The position numbers and the translations under genes were made by a program. From assembly GCF_048541835.1 (NCBI RefSeq), contig NZ_JBLEOY010000004.1, positions 1 to 54,200 of the forward strand: 54,200 nt of DNA. The letters are read 5' to 3'. The DNA is from QIJE01 sp048541835. Lineage in GTDB: Bacteria > SZUA-79 > Acidulodesulfobacterales > Acidulodesulfobacteraceae. Shown in pieces: positions 1 to 8,197 of this stretch (the stretch's first letter is position 1; each line of letters begins with the position of its first letter). The notes beneath the pieces were generated by a model. That model did not search any database. It was not told the DNA's origin and was given only the letters and a program-made list of their open reading frames with translations.

Positions 1-307
1 TTCTTGCTTCTTCAACATTGTCTTGTAATAAATCCACCCCATAGATACTTGAAACAGCTATTACAGCATAACGCTCATACTCCGACTGACTCTTTTTATA
101 TCTGTTTTTAACAACTTCAAGTTTTCTTCTTAATATTTCAACTAAGAAGTTACCTGTTCCGCAAGCGGGTTCCAAGAAACGAGAATCTATCCTCTCTGTT
201 TCCTGCTTTACCAAATCGAGCATAGCATTAACTTCTCTTTCAGATGTAAACACTTCACCGTGGTCAGCAACTCTTTTTTTAGATTTTACTTGTCTATTAT
301 TTTCTTT
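1..307. repeat. Direct repeat copy 1 (methyltransferase fragment)
   Basis: I compared this base by base with 21539-21845 and found no mismatch over 307 bp. The match ends one base before the ATG of the left copy (c at 308 versus a at 21846). Because it begins at base 1 of the window, the repeat may extend further left. Together the copies bracket the whole double type III locus. Confidence 0.95.
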
Positions 308-310
308 CAT
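1..310 (-). CDS. DNA adenine methyltransferase N-terminus, cut by window edge
   Basis: The reverse-strand frame opens at an ATG at 308-310 and runs off the left edge. It encodes the start of an N6-adenine DNA methyltransferase of the large restriction-modification type: the family N-terminus ending in ADHGEVFTSEREV is followed by SAM-binding motif I (EPACGTGNFLVEIL). The rest of the protein lies outside the window, so intactness cannot be judged. Bases 1-307 are identical to 21539-21845, where the same gene start is joined to unrelated DNA. The gene is co-directional with, and downstream of, the III-C operon. Confidence 0.7.
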   Translation of the reverse strand, partial: MKENNRQVKSKKRVADHGEVFTSEREVNAMLDLVKQETERIDSRFLEPACGTGNFLVEILRRKLEVVKNRYKKSQSEYERYAVIAVSSIYGVDLLQDNVEEAR

Positions 311-503
311 TTATTTTAGGTTCTCACTAAAATTCAAAGATACCGTAATAACCCTGCGCTCCGGAGTTAAACAACTTAAATTTTATGACAAATCTGAAAA
401 GAGAATATTTTTTTATATTGTAAAGTATTCTTGCTGAGCAGCCTGACCATGATAGCACGATGCCGGCAACAATGTTAATTAAAATTTATTCAATCATGAT
501 TGT
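311..503. other. Intergenic, no gene seen
   Basis: This AT-rich spacer lies between the methyltransferase start and the end of the III-C operon. No credible ORF or terminator with a T-tract was found. It is non-duplicated sequence next to the repeat. Confidence 0.6.
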
Positions 504-1427
504 TTAAAGGGAGCCCTTTAATATTCCGAACGTTCCAATTGTTAGGTTGTTTTGCTTAGGCATAACAGAACCCGGTGCCCAGCAAATTTCTGCTTTACTG
601 ATTTTTTGACCAAAGCCACTGTGTGTTTCCTCGGACTTATTTTTAAGAATCTTAATAGTACCCCATTCTCTGCCAACGAGGAATTCAATATTGCCTTTTA
701 GTTTTAAATCATCTTTAACAAGGTGTGCTGGAATATATTGCTCCTCGTTAAGCTCGATTTTTACATCTGTATCATTTAAAATAAGGTCTATCCCAAAGAA
801 TTTGGAATCGATGACTTCTCTGGTTTTACCCATATCTACTAATGATAATTTTCCCCATCCATATTTTCTGTCTCCACCTACAAAAATTTCAGACAATGCG
901 CCCTTAAGTTGAACGTTTTCACTGTCCCATCCAACAGATTCATTGTCCCTAGTCTTGGCACCATCTTTAATAAAGATATACCCCACAAAATAGACAGGAC
1001 TTTGTTTATCTCCGACACAAGGCGCAATGAACTCGGATTCATGCAAAGATTCATCCTCCGCTGTATTGCTGCCAGGGAGGACGGCGGTCCGGCTGTAGGA
1101 TTTAATGAAAAGGCTTTCAAATTCAGATTTTGAGCATTCGCCGTATTCCAGTCCTTTGTCGGTAAATTTAGGTAATAAGGGGATATCAGAGTCAAGAGCA
1201 GGGTAAAAATAACTGAGCAGGACATCTTCTTTAAATAATTCTCCATATTTTTGATATGCTTCTGTATTATTTTCTTCTCTAGCCCTTGTCAGATTGGCTG
1301 TAAATGCACCCCACATAGCCTTGCCCGTTATGTAATAACGGGTGAGTTCTATATAGCCGAGCGTATGCCAGCCGATGTGAATAGGGCTTTTAGCTTTATA
1401 AACAAGCAGGTACGCTTTCCAGCCCAT
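504..1427 (-). CDS. Type III-C Cas5-group RAMP protein (Cmr3/Csx10-like)
   Basis: This 307-residue protein has RAMP features: an N-terminal beta strand followed by a conserved H-I-G segment (SPIHIGWHTLG, about residues 14-24) and a glycine-rich loop GGDRKYGWGKL near residue 185 that in this superfamily contacts crRNA. It is the last gene of the minus-strand type III operon and has a good ribosome site (GGAGGTG) in front of the ATG. Its start overlaps the stop of the small-subunit gene (TAATG). The other operon genes cover Cas10, three Cas7-like proteins and a small subunit, so this one most likely supplies the Cas5 role that caps the crRNA 5' handle. It is divergent, and a Cmr3-like versus Csx10-like assignment cannot be settled by eye. 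Confidence 0.7.
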   Translation of the reverse strand: MGWKAYLLVYKAKSPIHIGWHTLGYIELTRYYITGKAMWGAFTANLTRAREENNTEAYQKYGELFKEDVLLSYFYPALDSDIPLLPKFTDKGLEYGECSKSEFESLFIKSYSRTAVLPGSNTAEDESLHESEFIAPCVGDKQSPVYFVGYIFIKDGAKTRDNESVGWDSENVQLKGALSEIFVGGDRKYGWGKLSLVDMGKTREVIDSKFFGIDLILNDTDVKIELNEEQYIPAHLVKDDLKLKGNIEFLVGREWGTIKILKNKSEETHSGFGQKISKAEICWAPGSVMPKQNNLTIGTFGILKGSL

Positions 1428-1804
1428 TACGCACCTCCACTGTTTGAACTATCTTCTAAAGTCTTTGCATGATAGCGTGCATAGACAAGTGTGCGTTCAA
1501 GAATTTCTTTGGCAAAAAAGAGTTCGTCCAATTTGTCTGAAAGTTTTTCCCTTATTCCCGTCAAGACATCTGTTTCGGTTCCAAAAACGTGTCCTAATAT
1601 TGCGTCTTGCTTAAGAAAATCAAAAGCTTGATTTTTAATAGCAATATGCTGATCTTTTTTTAGAGAAGAGCGATATAGAAAAAATGCATAAACACCATCT
1701 TCCCGAAGAACTCCTAAAACCTTTGTTATAAGCGCCTCGTTAATGCCTTCAATAGAAGCAATACGGCTCCCGTATTCAGCGCATTTCATATCAAGTATTT
1801 CCAT
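1427..1804 (-). CDS. Type III-C small subunit (Cas11/Cmr5-like)
   Basis: A 125-residue, predominantly helical protein rich in Lys, Glu and Leu, of the size of Cmr5/Cas11 small subunits. It overlaps cmr4-like upstream by 14 nt and the Cas5-like gene downstream by one base, so the three are probably translationally coupled. I see no strong sequence motif; the assignment rests on size, helical character and its place between cas7-like and cas5-like genes, where type III operons put the small subunit. The Cmr5 of the neighbouring III-B operon is clearly a different sequence, so the two complexes probably do not share this subunit. Confidence 0.55.
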   Translation of the reverse strand: MEILDMKCAEYGSRIASIEGINEALITKVLGVLREDGVYAFFLYRSSLKKDQHIAIKNQAFDFLKQDAILGHVFGTETDVLTGIREKLSDKLDELFFAKEILERTLVYARYHAKTLEDSSNSGGA

Positions 1805-2906
1805 TGCTTTGTCCTCCCATATTCAGGATTCTTAACCTACCCATTCCTCGCGTATTCATTCCGCCAATTCCAAGGTATTCAAAATAGGCAAGCCCTTTTT
1901 CGACATTGGTTTGAATCCACCCTGAATCTGCTTTTAGTTTATTAGCAACATCTTCCATGATTTCCTGTCCGTTTATCCTGAAATATTCCGGTTTGTTATA
2001 AACCACGTCAAACCACATTACTGTTGCTCTTGGAATGGCTTCATATGTATAGAGGGCTCCATCCTCTGCTGCCCCTGTGGCAGGGTCTATGGCAACAGAA
2101 GTGCGGACTTCAAGATTATCATTGACAATCCGAGAGAAGATTTTATCAGAGACAACAAAAAGGCTGTCTTTTATATCCTTAGACACATCAGGAAAAAGAT
2201 CATCCAATGTCTCTGTACCTTCCGATTCAAGCATTAGCCAACCGAAGTTAAGTCCATTATTTATCAAATCTGCTCGTCCAAAACTTTTAAACTTATTCAA
2301 ATCTGCTAATTTAATAACTTTGTTATGTTCCATTAAAATACTTGGAGATGTAACCCATACTGGTCCGATCATTGAGTGAACAGGAAAGAATAAAATCCGT
2401 GCGTCATAGAATTGCGTAAGCCCCTGGAAACTTAAATTGCTTTTGCCTTTTGAGAATCCGAAAGAAACGCAGACTTCACAATCAGGATTACCACAATGTC
2501 CTTCACCATCGTCAGCACCTTTACCTGCGCAACTGTAATATTTTGGTTCTTCTGGTTTATCTCCTAAATACAAAAGCTCTCCTTTTGGATTTTTTTTTAC
2601 AGTCGCCGTCTTTTTATCATCTGATATCTTTAACTGATATGCAGGTCTTTGATATTTGAGTTTTGAGTATATTTTTAAACATATTTTTCCATCTTTTATC
2701 TCAATAAAATTCCCGTTTTGTATTGCCATTGCCGTATACGCCCTTGTCACACCGGCAATACTTGAACCGGGAATTTTGGGCAAGTTCGTTCCCGGCTCTC
2801 TGGTAATCGTGTTATCCACCCTTCCAAGCCTGTATCCGCCAGTGCCAATATGCACAGGGTCAAGGGTCATTGCAAAATATGTTTTCTTTACAAATGGTTC
2901 AGCCAT
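1791..2906 (-). CDS. Type III-C backbone subunit, Cmr4-like Cas7
   Basis: This 371-residue RAMP protein begins with the Cas7/Cmr4 signature. An H-I-G-T-G-G loop near residues 19-24 leads to Asp31 in LGRVDNTI, at the position of the catalytic aspartate that cuts target RNA every six nucleotides in Cmr4 and Csm3. It is followed by LPKIPGSSIAGVTR. A cysteine cluster (CGNPDCEVC, near residue 138) probably binds zinc. C-terminal GIGGMNTRGMGRL is the glycine-rich loop. Several copies should form the filament along the crRNA. It lies 15 nt downstream of csx11 and has a strong ribosome site (AAGGAGGG). Keeping Asp31 suggests target-RNA cleavage is retained even though the system's Cas10 lacks a cyclase motif. 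Confidence 0.85.
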   Translation of the reverse strand: MAEPFVKKTYFAMTLDPVHIGTGGYRLGRVDNTITREPGTNLPKIPGSSIAGVTRAYTAMAIQNGNFIEIKDGKICLKIYSKLKYQRPAYQLKISDDKKTATVKKNPKGELLYLGDKPEEPKYYSCAGKGADDGEGHCGNPDCEVCVSFGFSKGKSNLSFQGLTQFYDARILFFPVHSMIGPVWVTSPSILMEHNKVIKLADLNKFKSFGRADLINNGLNFGWLMLESEGTETLDDLFPDVSKDIKDSLFVVSDKIFSRIVNDNLEVRTSVAIDPATGAAEDGALYTYEAIPRATVMWFDVVYNKPEYFRINGQEIMEDVANKLKADSGWIQTNVEKGLAYFEYLGIGGMNTRGMGRLRILNMGGQSNGNT

Positions 2907-2921
2907 TTCAATTCCCTCCTT

Positions 2922-5900
2922 TTATTTTGTTTCTATTCGTTCTTTTAATATCCCAAGATAAAGTTCAAGGGTATCGAAGAATAATCCGTTTTTAATTGTT
3001 TCCTGAAGCAATATGTAATGCTTATCATTTATCTCATTGAATTCCTTTCGGATGGATAGTAATACAAGGTTTATCCACCCATTGAAGTTTTTAGAAGAAT
3101 TATTGGATATATTTACATCCCATTCCTGATATTTAGTCAGCCAGAGAGATTGAAGATTTCTGAGTTTAGTATCAGTAATTCCCTTTAACTGTTTTCCCTG
3201 AAGGAGTTTAAACCAGAGGCACATAATCTTCTGACCGAGTTCATCAAGCAGAAAAGGTTTTGAGCTGAAATTCGCAACATTTGATTTTCTCCTGTTATTC
3301 TCACTCAGATTTATGTCATATCGCCTTATGTTTGAATCCAAAAACTCGAAATCGTAATAGTTTGGCAAGACTTGTAGCTCATCCCCTTTCATAATTTCTG
3401 AACAATGAACAACATTACCTGCAATCGTCTTGAAAAAACTTTTCCTATTATCTGGCAGACTTTCTTTGTTGTTATTTACAATAAAGTACGAGTGGTGAAA
3501 ATCATCTTCGCAGTTGCCGAGTTTGGAAGGCAGTTGCCATGTCAGAGTTTTATCTAGCTTGCCGAGAGTACACTTCAGGTCAAGTTTGATGCCAGAGGGA
3601 ATACTCTCTTTATCTTTTAACGCAGTAAACTTAATCCTTTGTTTACTGAGCTTATCAAAATTATCAACCATTCTCTTGCCTGCATCAAGAACAACAAACA
3701 TCGGCATCTTGCGGTCAAAAAAGATATTCCCAATACTGAAAGGCAGCCTGCCCATGACCTTGCCAAAGTGTTCAATATACTTTTGGTAAATAAGATTGGT
3801 TATTTCAACAGCCCTGTCAGCAGGCACAATGGACATAAAGAGGTTTGGCGTAGCAGTGATTGTGCGGTAGGGGACAAAAGAGCTTCCTTTCTGATCTTTA
3901 GAAACTTTAAGATGCGGAAGAGGATCTGTTAGTATTATGTCAGCATTGCTCCAATCTTTTGAAGTTGGAGAGTCAGACTTCGTCTCATTTATTACTTCAA
4001 TTTCGTTACTGTTTATAATTAGTATATCTATTTTTTTAACTGATTTATCTTTGAATATAACTTTGCCGTCCAATGTTCTTCCGTATTTATTTGGATCTAA
4101 ATTATTAACGGTTAATTTTAGCCGCCTTTTCTCAGGCAAAAGGGCATTCAAAATGCTTGCAGGTAAATCGTCCAAAAAATTCAATGTTGTATTCCATATA
4201 TCCAACAATGTTGAAGGGGTCGGAGTTTTGGCATTAAGTAGATTATAAATATCTATAGTTGAATCTTCTTTTTTTGCAGCCTTCAGAAATATTTCCCACT
4301 TTGTTCTTATCTTTTTCAGCGCTTCCCCATCCGGACTAAAAGTATTTCTGCGATCATACAAGAAAGCTATATTTTTCGCCCGCTCAAAATCTTTATCTTT
4401 AAACAGGGCGTCAATATCATCCTTAATTCTGCCGTAATTAAACTCGCCATAGTTTATATTTGATAGGAATTCCTTCTGTTTTACATTTCCAAGGTTATTG
4501 ATCTCTTTTTCCAGTCCGCTAGCCTCTGTGACAAATAGACTTCGCACCATTGTCCCTTTCAGCCAATCATCGAGCCCGAACCTTGCAACAATAAGCGCAG
4601 CCTTTCTGTGTTTGTCAACTATTTCATCGATAAAAAGTGTTTCATTATGCTTAGGTTTGTATTTATCCGCGTCATTCTTATCATTTTGTGCCCTTCTGTC
4701 CATGCAAGTCTTACAGACCTTCTTTTTTTTATCTTCCTTTTCAACTGGTCTAAGCCTGCAAATTGGGCATACTGTTTTTCCGTCTTCAAATGTTTCTAAA
4801 GCACCTTTGAAATATTCATCAAATCCATTAACCGAACTATCAAAAGGATATATGGTTTTTTCAACCATACACTGAATCGCTTTGGCCAATGACGTCAGGG
4901 TATTGGTTTCTGATATGTTAACAATATGGGGCTGAAGTTCACCTGATGAGGCTTTAGCAGCTATTTTATAAACTTCATCATCTATTTTATTCCTCAACTC
5001 TTTCAATTCATAACCATCGAGTTTGGCAGGCACAATAAAATAAATTCCATCATCATCTGAATATATTTCGTTTCCAATCGGATATTCATATTCTATTAAG
5101 TCTTTTAAACATCTTTTTATATCTTCTATAATATGCTGCCGTCCAAGAATATCCCCAATCTTCTGACCGTAAGATAAAAAACGCATGCCATTCCACCCGA
5201 TACCGAAAATGCCAAATTCTACTTTTTCAAATTCAAAGTCGTCAAGTTTCTCATTGCAAAGGATATAACGCACAACAATAACCTTCAGGATCGATGCGAC
5301 GGCATAATTATGCTCCCAGAGCGTGGTGTCATTCTGCGGTCTTGTCGTATCACTGAGACCTTGATTAAATGCTTTCTTAATTCCGCTAAGAATTTTAATC
5401 CGGACTTTACTGTCAAAATGATCAAGATAGCCAGGCAACATATTACCAAGAAAGGCGTACAACACATGTCTTGCTTTTTCCTGGCTCTCGACAGTAACAA
5501 TTTTATTGCCTTCATATCCGAAAACATTTGATTTGAAAATCTTATTCTTTTGCTCGGCGCTCCAAAGAGGGTTATTGCGGTCAATAGCCGAGTCTAAACC
5601 ATCGGCAGCCTTGAGTAACTTCAAAATTAGATCCTCGCCTGGCTTTGTATGAAAATCAATAGCTTTTTTTATTGAAAAGTTTTTTTTTCCGGAATCAATA
5701 TTCGCAGGGATTCTATAGTTTTCAAACTCTGAAGGTATCAGATTGCTATAAACTTCATGCTTATCAAGATACTCATGGTCATGAGGATCAATATCCCAAC
5801 CATTGGGAATGTCCTGCCATTCTTGCCTGTATTCAAGAAATACCTTGCTGAGTTTTCCGATGTCATGTAGAAGTCCGGCAAGTTCTATAAAGAGAATTTG

Positions 5901-5939
5901 ATTCCGTTTATCATGCAATTTCTTAGAAAGATCAGGCAT
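2922..5939 (-). CDS. csx11: Cas10 of Csx11 family (type III-C)
   Basis: A 1005-residue Cas10-like large subunit. An HD nuclease domain opens the protein: LLHDIGK with His25-Asp26, a further FHTKPGED histidine, and KAADGLDSAIDR matching later HD motifs. A CxxC...CxxC zinc ribbon (CPIC...CKTC) lies around residues 390-412. The second palm domain follows, but where active Cas10 proteins have GGDD this one reads SIVPADRA (about residue 703), as in the Csx11/MTH326 family, so cyclic oligoadenylate synthesis is not expected. Another acidic hairpin, SDDDG near residue 293, is not a GGDD motif. Length is typical for Csx11 (over 900 residues). The gene overlaps the Cmr6-like gene upstream by 8 nt. The predicted role is a large subunit with single-strand DNase activity but no second-messenger output. 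Confidence 0.88.
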   Translation of the reverse strand: MPDLSKKLHDKRNQILFIELAGLLHDIGKLSKVFLEYRQEWQDIPNGWDIDPHDHEYLDKHEVYSNLIPSEFENYRIPANIDSGKKNFSIKKAIDFHTKPGEDLILKLLKAADGLDSAIDRNNPLWSAEQKNKIFKSNVFGYEGNKIVTVESQEKARHVLYAFLGNMLPGYLDHFDSKVRIKILSGIKKAFNQGLSDTTRPQNDTTLWEHNYAVASILKVIVVRYILCNEKLDDFEFEKVEFGIFGIGWNGMRFLSYGQKIGDILGRQHIIEDIKRCLKDLIEYEYPIGNEIYSDDDGIYFIVPAKLDGYELKELRNKIDDEVYKIAAKASSGELQPHIVNISETNTLTSLAKAIQCMVEKTIYPFDSSVNGFDEYFKGALETFEDGKTVCPICRLRPVEKEDKKKKVCKTCMDRRAQNDKNDADKYKPKHNETLFIDEIVDKHRKAALIVARFGLDDWLKGTMVRSLFVTEASGLEKEINNLGNVKQKEFLSNINYGEFNYGRIKDDIDALFKDKDFERAKNIAFLYDRRNTFSPDGEALKKIRTKWEIFLKAAKKEDSTIDIYNLLNAKTPTPSTLLDIWNTTLNFLDDLPASILNALLPEKRRLKLTVNNLDPNKYGRTLDGKVIFKDKSVKKIDILIINSNEIEVINETKSDSPTSKDWSNADIILTDPLPHLKVSKDQKGSSFVPYRTITATPNLFMSIVPADRAVEITNLIYQKYIEHFGKVMGRLPFSIGNIFFDRKMPMFVVLDAGKRMVDNFDKLSKQRIKFTALKDKESIPSGIKLDLKCTLGKLDKTLTWQLPSKLGNCEDDFHHSYFIVNNNKESLPDNRKSFFKTIAGNVVHCSEIMKGDELQVLPNYYDFEFLDSNIRRYDINLSENNRRKSNVANFSSKPFLLDELGQKIMCLWFKLLQGKQLKGITDTKLRNLQSLWLTKYQEWDVNISNNSSKNFNGWINLVLLSIRKEFNEINDKHYILLQETIKNGLFFDTLELYLGILKERIETK

Positions 5940-6867
5940 TATTACCTCCTGAATTTAGCAGTTTGACAACAATTGCTTTTAGCCTATCTTCTAGATCATT
6001 AAAAGTCTTTTGCTCCTTCACCTTCAACTCTTTAAAGCTTTTGATTTTAGATTTTTGCTTACTATCTTTTTTTGGTGATTTTTTGATTTCAATTCCATTC
6101 ATTTCACAGAAAACATCTGACAGTTCATTTTTTGCAATGCCGAACCCGCTACTCCTCTTGGCTGAGAAACCATAGGTCAGCATCATATTCTTTATAGCAG
6201 GATAAATCGCCTCCAAGTCCTTTATAACCTCTTCTTTGACTTCTGTCCCAGGTCTGCCCATCAGGTCAAAGGGCATATAAAGGAGACTAAACGTTCCATC
6301 TGCACCCCCAGGAACACTTTCTATATATATGGGCTGAATTCCGGCTTTCGTTTTTCTATCATGCGGATTGATGACCTCAAGTCCAATTTGGTTAAAGAAT
6401 GTAGTATAGAAATTCAACCGCCCTCTTTTAAAATCCTTTTCAACCTTTTTTTCATTACCAAAAAGATTTATAATCTTCGCTGGATCTGTTTCGATATGTT
6501 GAGCTACCCATCGCATATTGCCCTTCCACGAACTTCCTGAAACCATTGGAACTTTAAAAACCTTATCTTTTTTTATCGGATTGTCGATTATATAGAAACC
6601 TTCATCATCTCTGGAAATGTAGGGAGTTGATAGAAAGAATTTGAATTGGAGGAATAAAGAATATTTTGGCATTATTTCCAACATACCAGACGATGGAACA
6701 TAGTCTGGTATATCTGAAAACTTGTATCTTTCTAAAAATTGTTGATAATCCTTTTTCGCATCCGCTTTGTTGCGAGTGAGAAGATATTTGTTTTTTGTAT
6801 ATATATCAGAGATATCATTAATCCGAGTTTTATTTTCATCCCACAAGGCAAAAATGTCATTAGTCAT
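5932..6867 (-). CDS. Type III-C Cmr6-like Cas7-group RAMP
   Basis: I place the start at the ATG at 6867, preceded by AAAGGAGAC; the longer open frame upstream runs back inside the membrane-protein gene and is not needed. The protein has about 311 residues. KVPMVSGSSWKGNMRW is the Cmr6/Cmr4-type G-S-S-x-K-G signature, and TYGFSAKRSSGFGIA is the C-terminal glycine loop. A lysine-rich tail (about residues 265-290) may bind RNA. It resembles Cmr6 in being a terminal Cas7-group subunit. It overlaps the preceding membrane-protein gene by 8 nt and csx11 by 8 nt. Confidence 0.8.
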   Translation of the reverse strand: MTNDIFALWDENKTRINDISDIYTKNKYLLTRNKADAKKDYQQFLERYKFSDIPDYVPSSGMLEIMPKYSLFLQFKFFLSTPYISRDDEGFYIIDNPIKKDKVFKVPMVSGSSWKGNMRWVAQHIETDPAKIINLFGNEKKVEKDFKRGRLNFYTTFFNQIGLEVINPHDRKTKAGIQPIYIESVPGGADGTFSLLYMPFDLMGRPGTEVKEEVIKDLEAIYPAIKNMMLTYGFSAKRSSGFGIAKNELSDVFCEMNGIEIKKSPKKDSKQKSKIKSFKELKVKEQKTFNDLEDRLKAIVVKLLNSGGNNA

Positions 6868-7783
6868 AAATTGTCTCCTTTGTTGATCTCTTAAAATTGC
6901 GGCGCATAGCAAGAACCAATAATGGCAGTGTAATAGCACCAAAACATGATTCAAGAATAAACAGATAGTACCCACTTTCATTTTTGTAAGTATATTGCCT
7001 ATTTTTCAGAAATATAGTAGCTACTGAAAAGCTATATACCAATGAACGACTGAAATTTAATAGCATCTCTTTGATATTTTCAACGGAGGGCGGCTGTAAC
7101 GACAGTGAATAACTAATGGTCTTTTTGCTATGGTTCAAGTTATCATGAACCCTATGAAGACCAGTAAACATAAAGAAAATGGCAAAAATAACTACCATGG
7201 CAGTGAAGCGTCCTAATATTTTTAGATAATTTTCACCGTAATCACTTAAAAATTTGTAAAGCCACATAAAAAAATATTCAAAGTCAGAAATTATTTTTCG
7301 CTTATTATTTTGTAATAGTAATAATCTGCGCATTTCCATTTCTCCAATGTAGAAGGCTCCTGCTTCCTGGTATTGAAGCTTACTTTCATAATTTATTCTT
7401 AACTTTCTGTATAAGCTAAGTACTTCTTTATATTTTTTTTCAGTTTCTGGATCTATGTTGGCAATATGCAGCCACTTATTACGAAAGGGCTTGTAATCCC
7501 ATTTCTCCTTAAGTTCATCATAAAGCATAGATGTACTTTTAGAACGACCATAACATTCTTTCATGCCGCTGACACCAACCCAAGTACAATCTTTAAAATT
7601 TATCCTGCTAATATCTGAGCCCAAGAATGACCAGCGATGCAGATCAATATTATCGAAATCAATTCGCACTGAATTATGCAATTTAATATCGGTAAAAGAT
7701 ATTTCTTCTTTTGAAGTTTGTTCGGATAGCTGCGCATTATTCCAAGAAAGGCCAGCTAAAAAATTTGATTTATTAAAATCCAT
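6860..7783 (-). CDS. Membrane protein, C-terminal part of pentapeptide/ion-channel-like gene
   Basis: This 307-residue frame starts with pentapeptide-like repeats (residues 1-80, with recurring F or L every fifth position). A helical linker follows, then two or three membrane segments: a long hydrophobic stretch near residues 190-210 preceded by a W-L-Y-K-F-L-S-D-Y-G-E-N motif, and another near 270-290. The motif and the following S-R-S-L-V-Y-S-F-S-V-A-T region resemble the pore-forming end of pentapeptide-repeat proteins with an ion-channel-like domain. It sits inside the III-C operon, between cmr1-like and cmr6-like. The reading frame upstream of its ATG continues in pentapeptide style back to 7820, where it meets the end of the preceding frame, so the two were probably one gene of about 440 codons. 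Confidence 0.6.
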   Translation of the reverse strand: MDFNKSNFLAGLSWNNAQLSEQTSKEEISFTDIKLHNSVRIDFDNIDLHRWSFLGSDISRINFKDCTWVGVSGMKECYGRSKSTSMLYDELKEKWDYKPFRNKWLHIANIDPETEKKYKEVLSLYRKLRINYESKLQYQEAGAFYIGEMEMRRLLLLQNNKRKIISDFEYFFMWLYKFLSDYGENYLKILGRFTAMVVIFAIFFMFTGLHRVHDNLNHSKKTISYSLSLQPPSVENIKEMLLNFSRSLVYSFSVATIFLKNRQYTYKNESGYYLFILESCFGAITLPLLVLAMRRNFKRSTKETIYD

Positions 7784-7806
7784 TTTACCGTGAACGACAG
7801 ATCCGT

Positions 7807-8187
7807 CTAAAATGACTTTTCCTTGAAATCACATTCCTCATGGAATTTACACTCACTCATATTGATGGATTTTTCAAAGATAAGGCCTGCCAGCATGATT
7901 CCTTTTAAGAAATGGGCTTTTTTAAATATCATCTCTTTGTCAAAGGTTATTGTCGAGCTTTCGCTGCCTTTTTTTATCACTTCTTGATGGAATATGCTAT
8001 ACTCCACTTCAACAGGAAAGACATAGCCGTTAAAGTCAGATCCTTCTTTTTTTTGCAATGCTTGTATAAAATCACTGGTATCTTTATTGTTATCATCACT
8101 ATGAAATAAACATTTATTATCAAGCTCATAGAGAATGTCGCCATCACTGCAATTTTCATATTCATCAGAATCTTCGCATTTGCTCAT
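7807..8187 (-). CDS. Pentapeptide-repeat protein, N-terminal part of the same gene
   Basis: This 126-residue frame begins with a Cys-rich header (MSKCEDSDEYENC...KCLFHSDD) found at the start of many pentapeptide-repeat proteins, followed by repeats such as KKAHFLKGIMLAGLIFEKS and NMSECKFHEECDF. It has a ribosome site (AAGGAAAT) and begins 10 nt after cmr1-like. It ends at a TAG at 7807-7809. In the -1 frame from about 7820 the repeats continue (GKVILDGSVVHGKMDF) directly into the downstream membrane protein. I read this as a single-base deletion or sequencing error; two coupled genes, or programmed frameshifting, are alternatives. Confidence 0.6.
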   Translation of the reverse strand: MSKCEDSDEYENCSDGDILYELDNKCLFHSDDNNKDTSDFIQALQKKEGSDFNGYVFPVEVEYSIFHQEVIKKGSESSTITFDKEMIFKKAHFLKGIMLAGLIFEKSINMSECKFHEECDFKEKSF

Positions 8188-8197
8188 CGCTATTTCC

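Noticed and set aside
691..1246. Several overlapping ORFs opposite and inside the Cas5-like gene
   Set aside because: They lack ribosome sites and recognisable motifs, and the RAMP frame explains the region.
5049..5061. SDDDG of Csx11 as a cyclase motif
   Set aside because: It lies in the first palm-like domain and lacks the G-G-D-D order; the second-palm position reads VPAD as in the Csx11 family.
5284..5584. Reverse-strand 99-codon ORF inside csx11
   Set aside because: It is an alternative frame of csx11 with no motif of its own.
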